Assembly (NCBI GenBank): GCA_030065125.1
Contig: JASJDM010000017.1
Location: forward strand, 1 to 64,000
Reading direction: 5' to 3'
Source: Lysobacterales bacterium
GTDB taxonomy: Bacteria; Pseudomonadota; Gammaproteobacteria; Xanthomonadales; SZUA-38
Length of the DNA: 64,000 nt
In this document: positions 48,278 to 56,219 of the stretch, piece after piece
Numbering within the stretch: position 1 is the stretch's first letter
Layout of the letters: each line of letters starts with the position of its first letter
The notes under the pieces: generated by a model
The model's database searches: none
Seen by the model: only the letters and a program-made list of their open reading frames with translations
Told to the model about the DNA's origin: nothing
Made by a program: the position numbers and the translations under genes

Positions 48278-50611
48278 ATGCGCGCCGAGCGGATCAGGGT
48301 GACCGGGGTGGTCCAGGGCGTAGGATTCCGCCCCACGGTCTGGCGCCTGGCGGGTGATTGCGGCATCGTGGGAGAAGTGCTCAACGACGCCGAGGGAGTG
48401 CTGATCCACGCCTGGGGCGAGCCCGGCGCTATCGACGAATTCTGCCGCCGGATACGTGATGAGCCACCACCTCTGGCCACGATTCGTGACCTGGAGCGGC
48501 GGCCCGTGGACCGGCCGGGATCAGCGCCAGCGGATTTCCAGATCGTCGCCAGCGCGGCCGGCGCGGTGCGCACCGAGGTGGCGGCCGACGCGGCGACCTG
48601 TGCGGCCTGCGTCGACGATATCCGGGACCCCGGCAACCGGCGGTTCCGCTATCCGTTTACCAACTGCACCCACTGCGGCCCACGGCTGTCCATCATCAGG
48701 TCCATTCCCTACGACCGGGCGACCACCAGCATGGCGGAGTTTGTCATGTGCGGGGACTGCCAGTCGGAATATGAGGACCCGGCAGACCGGCGGTTCCATG
48801 CACAGCCCAACGCCTGCCCGGTATGCGGCCCCCGGGTCTGGCTGGAAAGCGCCGACGGGGATCGGCTCAAAAGGCCGGAGGATGGTGACTGGGTTCTGCA
48901 GGCTGCCCGCCTGATCGGCCAGGGCCACATTGTCGCGGTCAAGGGCATCGGTGGATTCCACCTGGCCTGCGACGCCTCCAGCGACGCGGCGGTGGACCGG
49001 CTGCGCCAGCGCAAGCACCGGTACCAGAAAGCGCTGGCCATGATGGGGCGGGACCTGGACATGGTGGAACGCTACGTTTCCATCAACGATGCGGAGCGGG
49101 CGGCCCTGCAGGATCGCTCGGGACCCATCGTGGTGATGGCACGGAAGGCCGGCGCGGATGAACTGGCCCGGGGCATCGCGCCGGGCCAGAACACCCTGGG
49201 CTTCATGCTGCCGTACACGCCGCTGCATCACCTGCTGATGGCGTCCGTGTCCGCGCCCATTGTGTTGACTTCCGGCAACCGCAGCGACGAGCCCCAGGTG
49301 ATTGACAACGATGAGGCCCGGGCGGGCCTGGCGGACATCGCCGATTTCTTCCTGATGCACGATCGCGACATCGTCAATCGCCTGGATGACTCCGTGCTGC
49401 GCTTTGCCGACGGTCAGCTGCGTTTCCTGCGCCGGGCCCGGGGATACGCGCCCCAGGCGGTGCCGTTGCCCGGTGGTCTGGAGCAGGCCGACGGTATCCT
49501 GGCCATGGGCGCGGAACTGAAGAACACCTTCTGTCTGGTCAAGCAGGGAAAGGCGGTGGTGTCCCAGCATATTGGCGACATGGAGCAGGGAGAGTCGACG
49601 CGGGATTTCCTGCGCAATATCGACCTGTACCGGGAACTGTTCGAGTTGGAGGCCCGCAGTGTGGCGGTAGACCGGCACCCGGAATACATTCCCACCAAGA
49701 TCGGCCAGCAGCAGGCCGTCGCGGACGGCCTGGTAGAGGTGCAGCACCATCACGCCCATATCGCCGGGTGCATGGCCGAGCACGGCTGGGCCCTGGATCG
49801 GGGCCCGGTGCTGGGCATTGCCCTGGACGGACTGGGTTACGGCGAAGACCAGACCATCTGGGGAGGTGAGTTCCTGCGTGCCGACTACAGGGGATTCCAG
49901 CGTCTGGGGCGGTTTCTGCCGGTGGCCATGCCCGGCGGTACCCGGGCCATCCTGGAACCCTGGCGCAACGCCTGGGCCCACCTGGACGCGGCCCTGGGAT
50001 GGGACGCGGTTACCGAGCGTTTCGGCGAACTGGACTGCATCAGGTTCCTGCAGTCCATGCCCCTGGGCAACCTGGCCCGGATGGTGGAGCGCAAACTCAA
50101 CAGCCCGGTGGCGTCCTCCTGCGGCCGGTTGTTTGACGCGGCCGCGGCACTGCTCGGCGTCTGTCCCAGTTCTGTGGCCCACGAGGGGCAGGCGGCGGTG
50201 GAACTGGAGGCCCTGGCCAGTGCGGCGCGGGACCCGGCGGATCGGGGCTATCCTGTCGCGCTGTCCCGGCAGGGAATGGTGACGCTGACCTGGGCGCCAT
50301 TGTGGTCCGCTTTTCTGGGCGACCTGGCCGATGGCGTTTCCCGACCGGTGATTGCCGCTCGATTTCACCGTGGCCTGGCCGATGGGGTTGCGGACCTGGC
50401 GGTTGAGCTGTGCGGGCAGAGCCGGTTGACGGCGGTGGTGCTGTCCGGGGGGGTCTTTCAAAACCGTTTCCTGCTGGAGGCCGTCTCCAGCCGGATCCGC
50501 GGCTCCCGTCTTGAAGTCCTGGCACCAGTCGCCTTCCCCGCCAACGACGGCGGCATTGCCCTGGGCCAGGCAGTGGTGGCGGCCGCCCGTTGCGCGACGC
50601 CGCGCGGTTGA
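48278..50611 (+). CDS. hypF: Carbamoyltransferase HypF
   Basis: A 777-residue enzyme that makes carbamoyl-AMP from carbamoyl phosphate and passes the carbamoyl group to HypE. Domains in order: acylphosphatase-like (VTGVVQGVGFRPTVWRLA), two zinc fingers (CAACVDD...CTHC and CGDCQ...CPVC), YrdC-like (VAVKGIGGFHLACDA, LPYTPLHHLLM), and a Kae1-like domain (VQHHHAHIAGCMAEHG, LALDGLGYGEDQTIWGGEF, LSGGVFQNRFLLE). It is the last hydrogenase gene, placed with no gap after hoxC rather than with hypA-E, its more common position. Confidence 0.96.
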   Translation: MRAERIRVTGVVQGVGFRPTVWRLAGDCGIVGEVLNDAEGVLIHAWGEPGAIDEFCRRIRDEPPPLATIRDLERRPVDRPGSAPADFQIVASAAGAVRTEVAADAATCAACVDDIRDPGNRRFRYPFTNCTHCGPRLSIIRSIPYDRATTSMAEFVMCGDCQSEYEDPADRRFHAQPNACPVCGPRVWLESADGDRLKRPEDGDWVLQAARLIGQGHIVAVKGIGGFHLACDASSDAAVDRLRQRKHRYQKALAMMGRDLDMVERYVSINDAERAALQDRSGPIVVMARKAGADELARGIAPGQNTLGFMLPYTPLHHLLMASVSAPIVLTSGNRSDEPQVIDNDEARAGLADIADFFLMHDRDIVNRLDDSVLRFADGQLRFLRRARGYAPQAVPLPGGLEQADGILAMGAELKNTFCLVKQGKAVVSQHIGDMEQGESTRDFLRNIDLYRELFELEARSVAVDRHPEYIPTKIGQQQAVADGLVEVQHHHAHIAGCMAEHGWALDRGPVLGIALDGLGYGEDQTIWGGEFLRADYRGFQRLGRFLPVAMPGGTRAILEPWRNAWAHLDAALGWDAVTERFGELDCIRFLQSMPLGNLARMVERKLNSPVASSCGRLFDAAAALLGVCPSSVAHEGQAAVELEALASAARDPADRGYPVALSRQGMVTLTWAPLWSAFLGDLADGVSRPVIAARFHRGLADGVADLAVELCGQSRLTAVVLSGGVFQNRFLLEAVSSRIRGSRLEVLAPVAFPANDGGIALGQAVVAAARCATPRG

Positions 50612-50663
50612 CCCCGCGGCAGGCAGCGGCAATGCTGTTGGCCGCACTGCGAGGACGCCTTTG

Positions 50664-51170
50664 ATGAAATATCTTGCTTATTTTGCCGCCGGTTTTGTGG
50701 CCGGCCTGATCGGCTTCTTCCTGGTCCAGGATGCCGACGGCCCGGATGAAGCGGCGGACGTGGCGCCGGCCGTTGAAGCTACGGGGGCAGCCGCCTGCGA
50801 CGAGCCGGTCATGATGCTGGTATTCGGAACCATAGAAAAACCGGAGCTGCTGGATCCTTACGTGGCCGGGCTCCAGTCCATCAACACCTATCCGGAGCAG
50901 CAGGGCTACTACATCCTGCGACGCCCCTTCGAGCTGCTGGAGGGGGAGTGGCCGGAAGACCGCATGTTTATCGGCGCCCACTTTCCCTGCGCTGCGGCGG
51001 CCCGTGGATTCTGGTTTTCCGAGGACTACCAGTCGGTCCGGCCCGTTCGAGCCGGCATGGGTCCTCTGAGCGTGTCCCTGCACAAGGTCGAGGACCCGCC
51101 GGATTGGGTCAACGGTGAGCCGCCGCTTCGCCTGTACGAGCCCAGGCCCACCCAGCCGAACCCCCAATGA
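50664..51170 (+). CDS. Membrane-anchored DUF1330-like protein
   Basis: A 168-residue protein with an N-terminal hydrophobic anchor (YLAYFAAGFVAGLIGFFLV) followed by an acidic linker and a DUF1330/dimeric alpha-beta-barrel-like region (MLVFGTIEKPELLDPYVAGLQSI, RRPFELLEGEWPEDRMFIGAHFP, ARGFWFSEDYQSVRPVRAG). The ATG at 50664 is the first that gives the anchor; the frame continues upstream into hypF. It overlaps the next gene by four bases. It lies 52 bases after hypF, so it may be co-transcribed, but nothing ties it to hydrogenase. Confidence 0.72.
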   Translation: MKYLAYFAAGFVAGLIGFFLVQDADGPDEAADVAPAVEATGAAACDEPVMMLVFGTIEKPELLDPYVAGLQSINTYPEQQGYYILRRPFELLEGEWPEDRMFIGAHFPCAAAARGFWFSEDYQSVRPVRAGMGPLSVSLHKVEDPPDWVNGEPPLRLYEPRPTQPNPQ

Positions 51171-51535
51171 GGGCTGTCCTCGATGCGGTGCAGCCGGTGC
51201 TGCCTTCCCGGGACGTGGTCGCGGCGGTGAATTTTTATGTGGATCGTCTCGGCTTTCAAATGGCATTCCAGGACGCGGAGCCTCCGCGTTACGCCGGGGT
51301 GCGTCGGGACGCGGTCGAGATCCACCTGCAGTGGCACGACCCGGCAGAGTGGTCGGCGGTGGAGCGGCCCATGCTGCGATTAGTGGTGCCGGAAGTGGAC
51401 CGGCTGTTTGAGGAATACCGGGCCCAGGATGTGTTCCATCCGGGGACGGCGCTCAGGGACACGGCCTGGGGAACCCGGGAATTTGCCTTTTATGACGCGG
51501 ACGGCAACGGCCTGACCTTCTACCGGGATCTCTGA
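51167..51535 (+). CDS. Glyoxalase/bleomycin-resistance (VOC) family protein
   Basis: A 122-residue protein of the vicinal oxygen chelate fold with two beta-alpha-beta-beta-beta units: VLPSRDVVAAVNFYVDRLGFQ, IHLQWHD, LRLVVPEVDRLFEEY and REFAFYDADGNGLTFYRDL. The histidine in IHLQWH and the final DGNGLTF are typical. It might be a lyase, a dioxygenase or a drug-binding protein. It overlaps the DUF1330-like gene and faces the minus-strand alkC gene 8 bases away. Confidence 0.85.
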   Translation: MRAVLDAVQPVLPSRDVVAAVNFYVDRLGFQMAFQDAEPPRYAGVRRDAVEIHLQWHDPAEWSAVERPMLRLVVPEVDRLFEEYRAQDVFHPGTALRDTAWGTREFAFYDADGNGLTFYRDL

Positions 51536-51543
51536 GCGGGTAT

Positions 51544-52677
51544 TCAGGCCGTCAGCTGGAATGCCCTGCGGCCCCGCGCCCGACCGTTGACCACCAGCTC
51601 CGCGTAGTGTTTTCCGGGATACAGGGTCCGGGTTGTCATGGGCCGCATGGGCAGCTTCTTGCTGATCTGAAGCCGCTGGCCGGCATCAAACTGCCCGTCA
51701 GTGACGCTGAATACCTTGGTGGAATGGCTGCCGTTGGCCTTGAGGAAATGGATCCGCAGGTTGATCTTCAGGTGCTGCCTGGCCTTCGACTGCAGGGTGC
51801 AGCGCCAGTCCAGGTGCTGACCCACGGACACGGCCGGGGAACAGTCAATCCCCGACAGGCGAAACGCCGGCTTGCTGGGATAACCCAGGAATTCGTAGGC
51901 AGCCGGGTCGTTCTGCTTGAGCAGGGTGCGCAGGGCGTGGCGGGTCAGCCACTGCATTTCCCGCTGATCCTGTCGGCCTTCCTTGTGCCAGCGCCCCAGG
52001 GTGTTGATGACCAACGCCGGCTCGGACTTGGAAATATCGTTGATATTGTTGGCCACGGACCGAACCACGTAGCGGGTGCTGTCCGCGTAAAGCTGGTCCA
52101 GCACTTCGATGATGTCGGCGGCCGGAATCTCGGCACGTATGGCCCAGGGCAGCAGCGGCCGGATACCCTCGGAAGCCAGCCGCCGTACGTGGTAGTTGCG
52201 GTGGCCGGTCCAGCGGCGCACGCAGGCCATGGTCTGATCCGGAAACCCGCGCAGGAAGGGCCGGATGGCGGATTCCGACGAAAACCGCTGGGTGGCCTGG
52301 CCGAGGAATTTCAGCGACCGCTTGAGATAACGGGCGTTGCAGCCGTGCCGGGCCACGTATTCACCGGGCACCACCCAAACGAAGGTGCCGAAGTCGTCGT
52401 CGGTGAGAGTGGGGTCCAGCGGTGGCGGCAGAGCCCGGCCGAGGACCGCCAGGGCCTCCGGGAATTCGGCCGGCAGGTACCTGCCCAGCACTGTCACCAT
52501 CCAGTCAATCCGCTGTTTCAGCTCCAGTTCGGGAAACTTCCCCAGGACCTCGGTGCTGTAGGACTCCCGGTCAAAGCCGGGACAGGCATCGGCCACCGCC
52601 GATCCGAATTCGTTGACGCGGTCGGCGTTGAACAGTTGATCCTTCAGGGAAAACGAGGTTTCCGCCTTAATGGACAT
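51544..52677 (-). CDS. alkC: DNA alkylation repair glycosylase, AlkC type
   Basis: A 377-residue HEAT-repeat DNA glycosylase of the AlkC/AlkD superfamily, which removes 3-methyladenine or 3-methylcytosine without flipping the base. Family marks are RRWTGHRNYHVRRLASEGIRPLLPW and VRSVANNINDISKSEPALV. The C-terminal 100 residues (VGQHLDWRCTLQSKARQHLKI, PGKHYAELVVNGRARGRRAF) look like the Ig-like domain found in AlkC. It starts 13 bases after the upstream peptidase gene on the same strand, so the two are probably co-transcribed. Confidence 0.82.
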   Translation of the reverse strand: MSIKAETSFSLKDQLFNADRVNEFGSAVADACPGFDRESYSTEVLGKFPELELKQRIDWMVTVLGRYLPAEFPEALAVLGRALPPPLDPTLTDDDFGTFVWVVPGEYVARHGCNARYLKRSLKFLGQATQRFSSESAIRPFLRGFPDQTMACVRRWTGHRNYHVRRLASEGIRPLLPWAIRAEIPAADIIEVLDQLYADSTRYVVRSVANNINDISKSEPALVINTLGRWHKEGRQDQREMQWLTRHALRTLLKQNDPAAYEFLGYPSKPAFRLSGIDCSPAVSVGQHLDWRCTLQSKARQHLKINLRIHFLKANGSHSTKVFSVTDGQFDAGQRLQISKKLPMRPMTTRTLYPGKHYAELVVNGRARGRRAFQLTA

Positions 52678-52690
52678 GAAACCAGCCTGG

Positions 52691-54937
52691 CTACAGGTGT
52701 TCCTGGAAATAGCCCAGCATCAACTCATACAGGTGCCGGCGGATGGGCTCGGTGCGGAAGCCGTGTTTCTGGCCCGGATAGGTCATCAGGTCGAATTCGG
52801 CCCCTTTGGCCTGGAGCAGTCCCATCAGCTTGACCGAGTTGTCGAAAAACACGTTGTCGTCGGCCATGCCGTGAATCAGCAGCAGTTTGCCCTGCAGCCC
52901 GTCCACGTAGCGGAACACGGAGCTCTTGTCATACACCTCACCCGGCGCGTCCGGCATGCCGAGGTAGCGCTCGGTGTAGCCGGTGTCGTACAGGCGCCAA
53001 TCCGTCACCGGCGCCCCGGATATGCCCACCTTGATCAGTTCCGGGGCTTTGAACAGCATCAGCAGGGCCATATAGCCGCCATAGGACCAGCCGTGAAAGC
53101 CGATGCGCTCGGGATCAACGTAGGGAAGTTCCTGCAGGAACCGGCCGGCCGCCACCTGGTCGTCCACCTCGACTCCGCCCATGGCGTTCTTGATGGGTGC
53201 TTCGAAGGCAACACCCCGGTTGTATGACCCGCGGTTGTCCACCACCAGCACGACAAACCCGTTGCGCGCCAGCACCTGGTTGAAGTCCATGGACCAGTCC
53301 CGCCGCACCCGGTGGCCATGGGGCCCACCGTAGGGGGCCAGGATGGCCGGGTAGCGGCGGCCCGGTTCCATCTCTGGCGGCAGGATAAGCTGGTAGTCCA
53401 GAGGCGTTTCCCCGTCCGCTGCTTCCAGCTGCCCGAATTCCGACGGCGCGTGTCCGCCCAGGTATGCGAAGTAGGGGTGGGACCGGTTCAGGGGGTTTTC
53501 CACCACGTAGTCGATCAGTTCACCGGTATCTGCATTCCTCACCGACAGCTGTGGTGGAATCCGGGGCGCGCTGAAGCGATCCAGGAAGACCTCTCCGCTG
53601 CCGCCCATTTCCACTTCGTGCCAGCCGGCTTCCCGGCTGATTTTCTCAACCGATGACGGGTCGGGTTTCAGGCGAACCCGGTACAGGTGTTTTTCCAGGG
53701 TGCTGTCGCGAAAGCCGGTGAAGTAAACCCAGCCGCGCTCCTCGTCCACGTGGCTGATCTCGCTGACCACCCATTCGCCCGAGGTCAGCGGGGTCACGCT
53801 GTTGCCGTCTGCGCTGACCCGGTAGATGTGGCTGAAGCCGCTGCGTTCACTGGTCCACAGGAAGTCGGAGGTAGACTGCAGGGTCTTGAGGTTGTGGTGG
53901 AGGTTGATCCAGACCTCGGTCTGCTCCCGCACCAGCAGGGCGGGGTTGCCGCCGTCGGCATCCACCCGCAGCAGGTCCAGGGACTGCTGATCCCTGGGCA
54001 GCCGCTGCACTATCAAGCCGCTGGAGTCGGTCAGCCAGTTCACCCGGGCCAGGTAAATGTCGGCATCATCTCCCAGGTCCACCCAGTGGGTCTGGCCGTC
54101 CGATACCCGCACCACGCCCAGCTGGATCAGCACGTTGTCCGTACCGGCTGCCGGGTAGCGCTGCTGACGGGTGGTGACCGAGCCGTCCGCATTCAATTCA
54201 TAGCGGTTCAGGATGCCCACCGGGGATTCGTCGGTGCGGGTGAAGGCGATGGCGGATTCGTCCGGCGCCCACCAGTAACCGGTATCGCGATCCAGTTCTT
54301 CCTGGGCGATGAATTCGGCCACGCCGTTGGCGATGGTGTCGCTGGCGCCCCGAGTCAGGCGGGTCTCCCTGCCGGTGGCAATCTCCACCACGTACAGCTC
54401 GCGCTCGCGGATGAACGACACGTAGGTGCCTTTGGGGCTGACCTTGACGTCGGTCTCGAATGCCTCGGACTGGGTCAGGCGCGTGGGGTCGCCGCCGATG
54501 GGCAGGTAGTAAAGGTCACCATTGAGGGGAAACAACAGGGCGGATCCAGAGTCATTCCAGTAGTACTCGATGATGCCGGTTCCGCGGATTCGCTGGCGTT
54601 CCCGGCGGGCTTTCTCTTCCTCGGACAGCTGCTCCTGCCGGCCACCGAGCAACACATCGGAATCCACCAGCAGGCGGGTGGTCCTGTCCGCCACGTTGAA
54701 CTCCCACAGATCCTGCTGGCGAAAATTGCCCTCTTTGCCTTTGAGAAAGGTGATGCGCTGACCGTCCGGTGACAGCTTGACACCGCTGAGTGAGACTCCG
54801 TCCAGAGAGGGGCTGCCTACCAGACGGGCAACGGTCAGCGAATCGGGGTTGTTCGAGGTCTCAGCCGTGGTCTCGTTCATACTGGCATCCAACAGCCACA
54901 GGGCAATCATCAGGCAGGCGGCAGAAAGTGATCTCAT
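52691..54937 (-). CDS. Exported S9B dipeptidyl-peptidase IV-type serine peptidase
   Basis: A 748-residue prolyl oligopeptidase family enzyme. After an N-terminal signal-like segment (LSAACLMIALWLLDA) comes an eight-bladed propeller (DLWEFNVADRTTRLLVDSD, YYWNDSGSALLF) and then the hydrolase domain. The DPP4 glutamate pair is in EFIAQEELDRDTGYWWAPD, the catalytic serine in GWSYGGYMAL, Asp in HGMADDNV and His in GQKHGF. It should release X-Pro or X-Ala dipeptides from peptides in the periplasm or outside. The ATG at 54937 is preferred because it starts the signal segment; an in-frame ATG at 55033 adds 32 hydrophilic residues. Confidence 0.9.
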   Translation of the reverse strand: MRSLSAACLMIALWLLDASMNETTAETSNNPDSLTVARLVGSPSLDGVSLSGVKLSPDGQRITFLKGKEGNFRQQDLWEFNVADRTTRLLVDSDVLLGGRQEQLSEEEKARRERQRIRGTGIIEYYWNDSGSALLFPLNGDLYYLPIGGDPTRLTQSEAFETDVKVSPKGTYVSFIRERELYVVEIATGRETRLTRGASDTIANGVAEFIAQEELDRDTGYWWAPDESAIAFTRTDESPVGILNRYELNADGSVTTRQQRYPAAGTDNVLIQLGVVRVSDGQTHWVDLGDDADIYLARVNWLTDSSGLIVQRLPRDQQSLDLLRVDADGGNPALLVREQTEVWINLHHNLKTLQSTSDFLWTSERSGFSHIYRVSADGNSVTPLTSGEWVVSEISHVDEERGWVYFTGFRDSTLEKHLYRVRLKPDPSSVEKISREAGWHEVEMGGSGEVFLDRFSAPRIPPQLSVRNADTGELIDYVVENPLNRSHPYFAYLGGHAPSEFGQLEAADGETPLDYQLILPPEMEPGRRYPAILAPYGGPHGHRVRRDWSMDFNQVLARNGFVVLVVDNRGSYNRGVAFEAPIKNAMGGVEVDDQVAAGRFLQELPYVDPERIGFHGWSYGGYMALLMLFKAPELIKVGISGAPVTDWRLYDTGYTERYLGMPDAPGEVYDKSSVFRYVDGLQGKLLLIHGMADDNVFFDNSVKLMGLLQAKGAEFDLMTYPGQKHGFRTEPIRRHLYELMLGYFQEHL

Positions 54938-55094
54938 GCGGGGTGATCTCGTAATGGCCGGAGGCGATGCTGACAGAATCCGCGGTAGGGGTCGAGAAAA
55001 ATCGGAGTCACGGGTCGGGGCCGGGACATTCATGTTATGGTCACACGTCTCAAGTTAGCTTGACCGCGTCGTAAACATCTGCCTGTCTATCTGC

Positions 55095-55439
55095 ATGAGC
55101 TGGTTCAACAAACTGCATAACCGCAAGACGCCCCCCGGCCTGGAGCGCGTCATTTTCAGAAAGCTGCCCATGCTGACCCTGGGAGGCACGCTGATTCCCT
55201 TTTTCGTGGCTATGGGGACGAGACTGTGGCCCCCGGCCGGTACCTCGGCGGAAATTGCCAAGCACATCACCACGGTGGATATCACGGCTATTGCGACAGT
55301 CATCACCGTGTGGACGGCGCTGTTCACGGTTGCTATCGGCTGCGTCCTGGTGATGGTGATGAAGGGGCCGGCTTACGTGGCCGACGCCTACTCTATGGAA
55401 AAGCCCGATAAGCCCGAGCGGGAGTCAGATCGCTCCTGA
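55095..55439 (+). CDS. Small two-helix membrane protein
   Basis: A 114-residue protein with two hydrophobic segments (about residues 27-45, LTLGGTLIPFFVAMG, and 63-90, ITAIATVITVWTALFTVAIGCVLVMVM) and charged ends. I recognise no domain. Its position head to tail with the DUF3299 gene on the opposite strand may be a conserved pairing, but that is not shown here. The start ATG has no obvious ribosome site. Confidence 0.6.
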   Translation: MSWFNKLHNRKTPPGLERVIFRKLPMLTLGGTLIPFFVAMGTRLWPPAGTSAEIAKHITTVDITAIATVITVWTALFTVAIGCVLVMVMKGPAYVADAYSMEKPDKPERESDRS

Positions 55440-55491
55440 CACCTGAGCCATTTCCGGGGCCTGACCGAATGGCCGCCGTCCAGCCACATGG

Positions 55492-56031
55492 TTACCACTG
55501 ATATTCTTCAATGAGGTTCGCGGTAATGGTGTATCCCGCGGTTCCCATGACGCTGGTGAAGGCTTGCGTGGACATTTCACCCTCCACCCAGAACGGGGTC
55601 CACAGATTTTTGAGGTCGAAGGGCTTGTCCAGCTTGACGTAAACGATCTGGTTGGGCGGCGGCGGCGGAACGTGTATGCAGGCGCCGAAGTAGGGCACCA
55701 GGAAAAACTCTGACAGCAGTCCAACCTCGTCCGAGGCAACCGGAACCAGAAAACCGGGCAGGCGAATGGTCTTGCCGTTGAAGTCCGTCACCAGGCTGCC
55801 GGACAAGTCCTGGCTGGCTGACTCGCCCAGCAGGGTTGCCATGGGATCCATGCTCTGGGTGGCCACGGGCTCGCCCTCGGGCACCAGGTCTTTCCACTCC
55901 ACCTTCAGGGCTTCCGCCTGAGTCTGCCCGCTTGCGGCCAGCGCCAGCAGAAGGATGGCAAGGAGAATTTTCACGTTGTCGGTTACCAGGTTTTTCACCA
56001 GCGGAGGCCGTCTTGTGGGCATTTCAGACAT
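55492..56031 (-). CDS. DUF3299 family exported protein
   Basis: A 179-residue protein with a signal-anchor-like hydrophobic stretch (ILLAILLLALAASGQTQAEA) and the DUF3299 domain: VEWKDLVPEGE, GKTIRLPGFLVPV, SEFFLVPYFGACIHVPPPPPNQIVYV. The FGACIHVPPP cysteine-histidine motif is the conserved core and may bind a metal. The family often accompanies ABC-type lipoprotein or metal-export genes, which are not seen here. The ATG at 56031 is one of three close candidates (56055, 56031, 56022). Confidence 0.82.
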   Translation of the reverse strand: MSEMPTRRPPLVKNLVTDNVKILLAILLLALAASGQTQAEALKVEWKDLVPEGEPVATQSMDPMATLLGESASQDLSGSLVTDFNGKTIRLPGFLVPVASDEVGLLSEFFLVPYFGACIHVPPPPPNQIVYVKLDKPFDLKNLWTPFWVEGEMSTQAFTSVMGTAGYTITANLIEEYQW

Positions 56032-56100
56032 GTGGCAGCAACCTCGAATATTCAAGATATGTAAACAAATATTTCCGGTGAAAACTATTTCCAGAGAAGG

Positions 56101-56109
56101 TGCTATAGT
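56101..56109 (+). promoter_or_regulatory. Extended -10 promoter of the giant surface-protein gene
   Basis: TGCTATAGT fits the TGnTATAAT extended -10 element with one change. No good -35 box is seen, which extended -10 promoters tolerate. Transcription would start near 56115, just before the leader terminator, in an AT-rich stretch (56050-56110) that stands out from the GC-rich surroundings. Confidence 0.5.
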
Positions 56110-56127
56110 GGCAAAAAGTGGGATTAC

Positions 56128-56162
56128 AGGCCCTGGCTGGAAGCAACCAGGGCCTATTTTTT
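56128..56162 (+). terminator. Leader terminator (attenuator or small RNA end)
   Basis: AGGCCCTGG (56128-56136) pairs perfectly with CCAGGGCCT (56147-56155) around a ten-base loop, followed by A and six T. It lies about 15 bases after the predicted transcription start and 58 bases before the GTG of the giant gene, so it either attenuates that gene or ends a small RNA of about 50 nucleotides. Confidence 0.75.
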
Positions 56163-56219
56163 AGAGTGGATTCCCAGGGGAAGGGCATCAAAAACTCGTG
56201 ACAATTCGGGGAGATTTCC

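Noticed and set aside
48521..50647. 708-codon minus-strand frame opposite hypF
   Set aside because: Shadow of the well-supported hypF gene; no start signal and no recognisable domain.
53687..54772. 361-codon plus-strand frame opposite the S9 peptidase
   Set aside because: Shadow frame with Val, Gly, His, Gln-rich low-complexity sequence; the peptidase on the other strand has all catalytic motifs.
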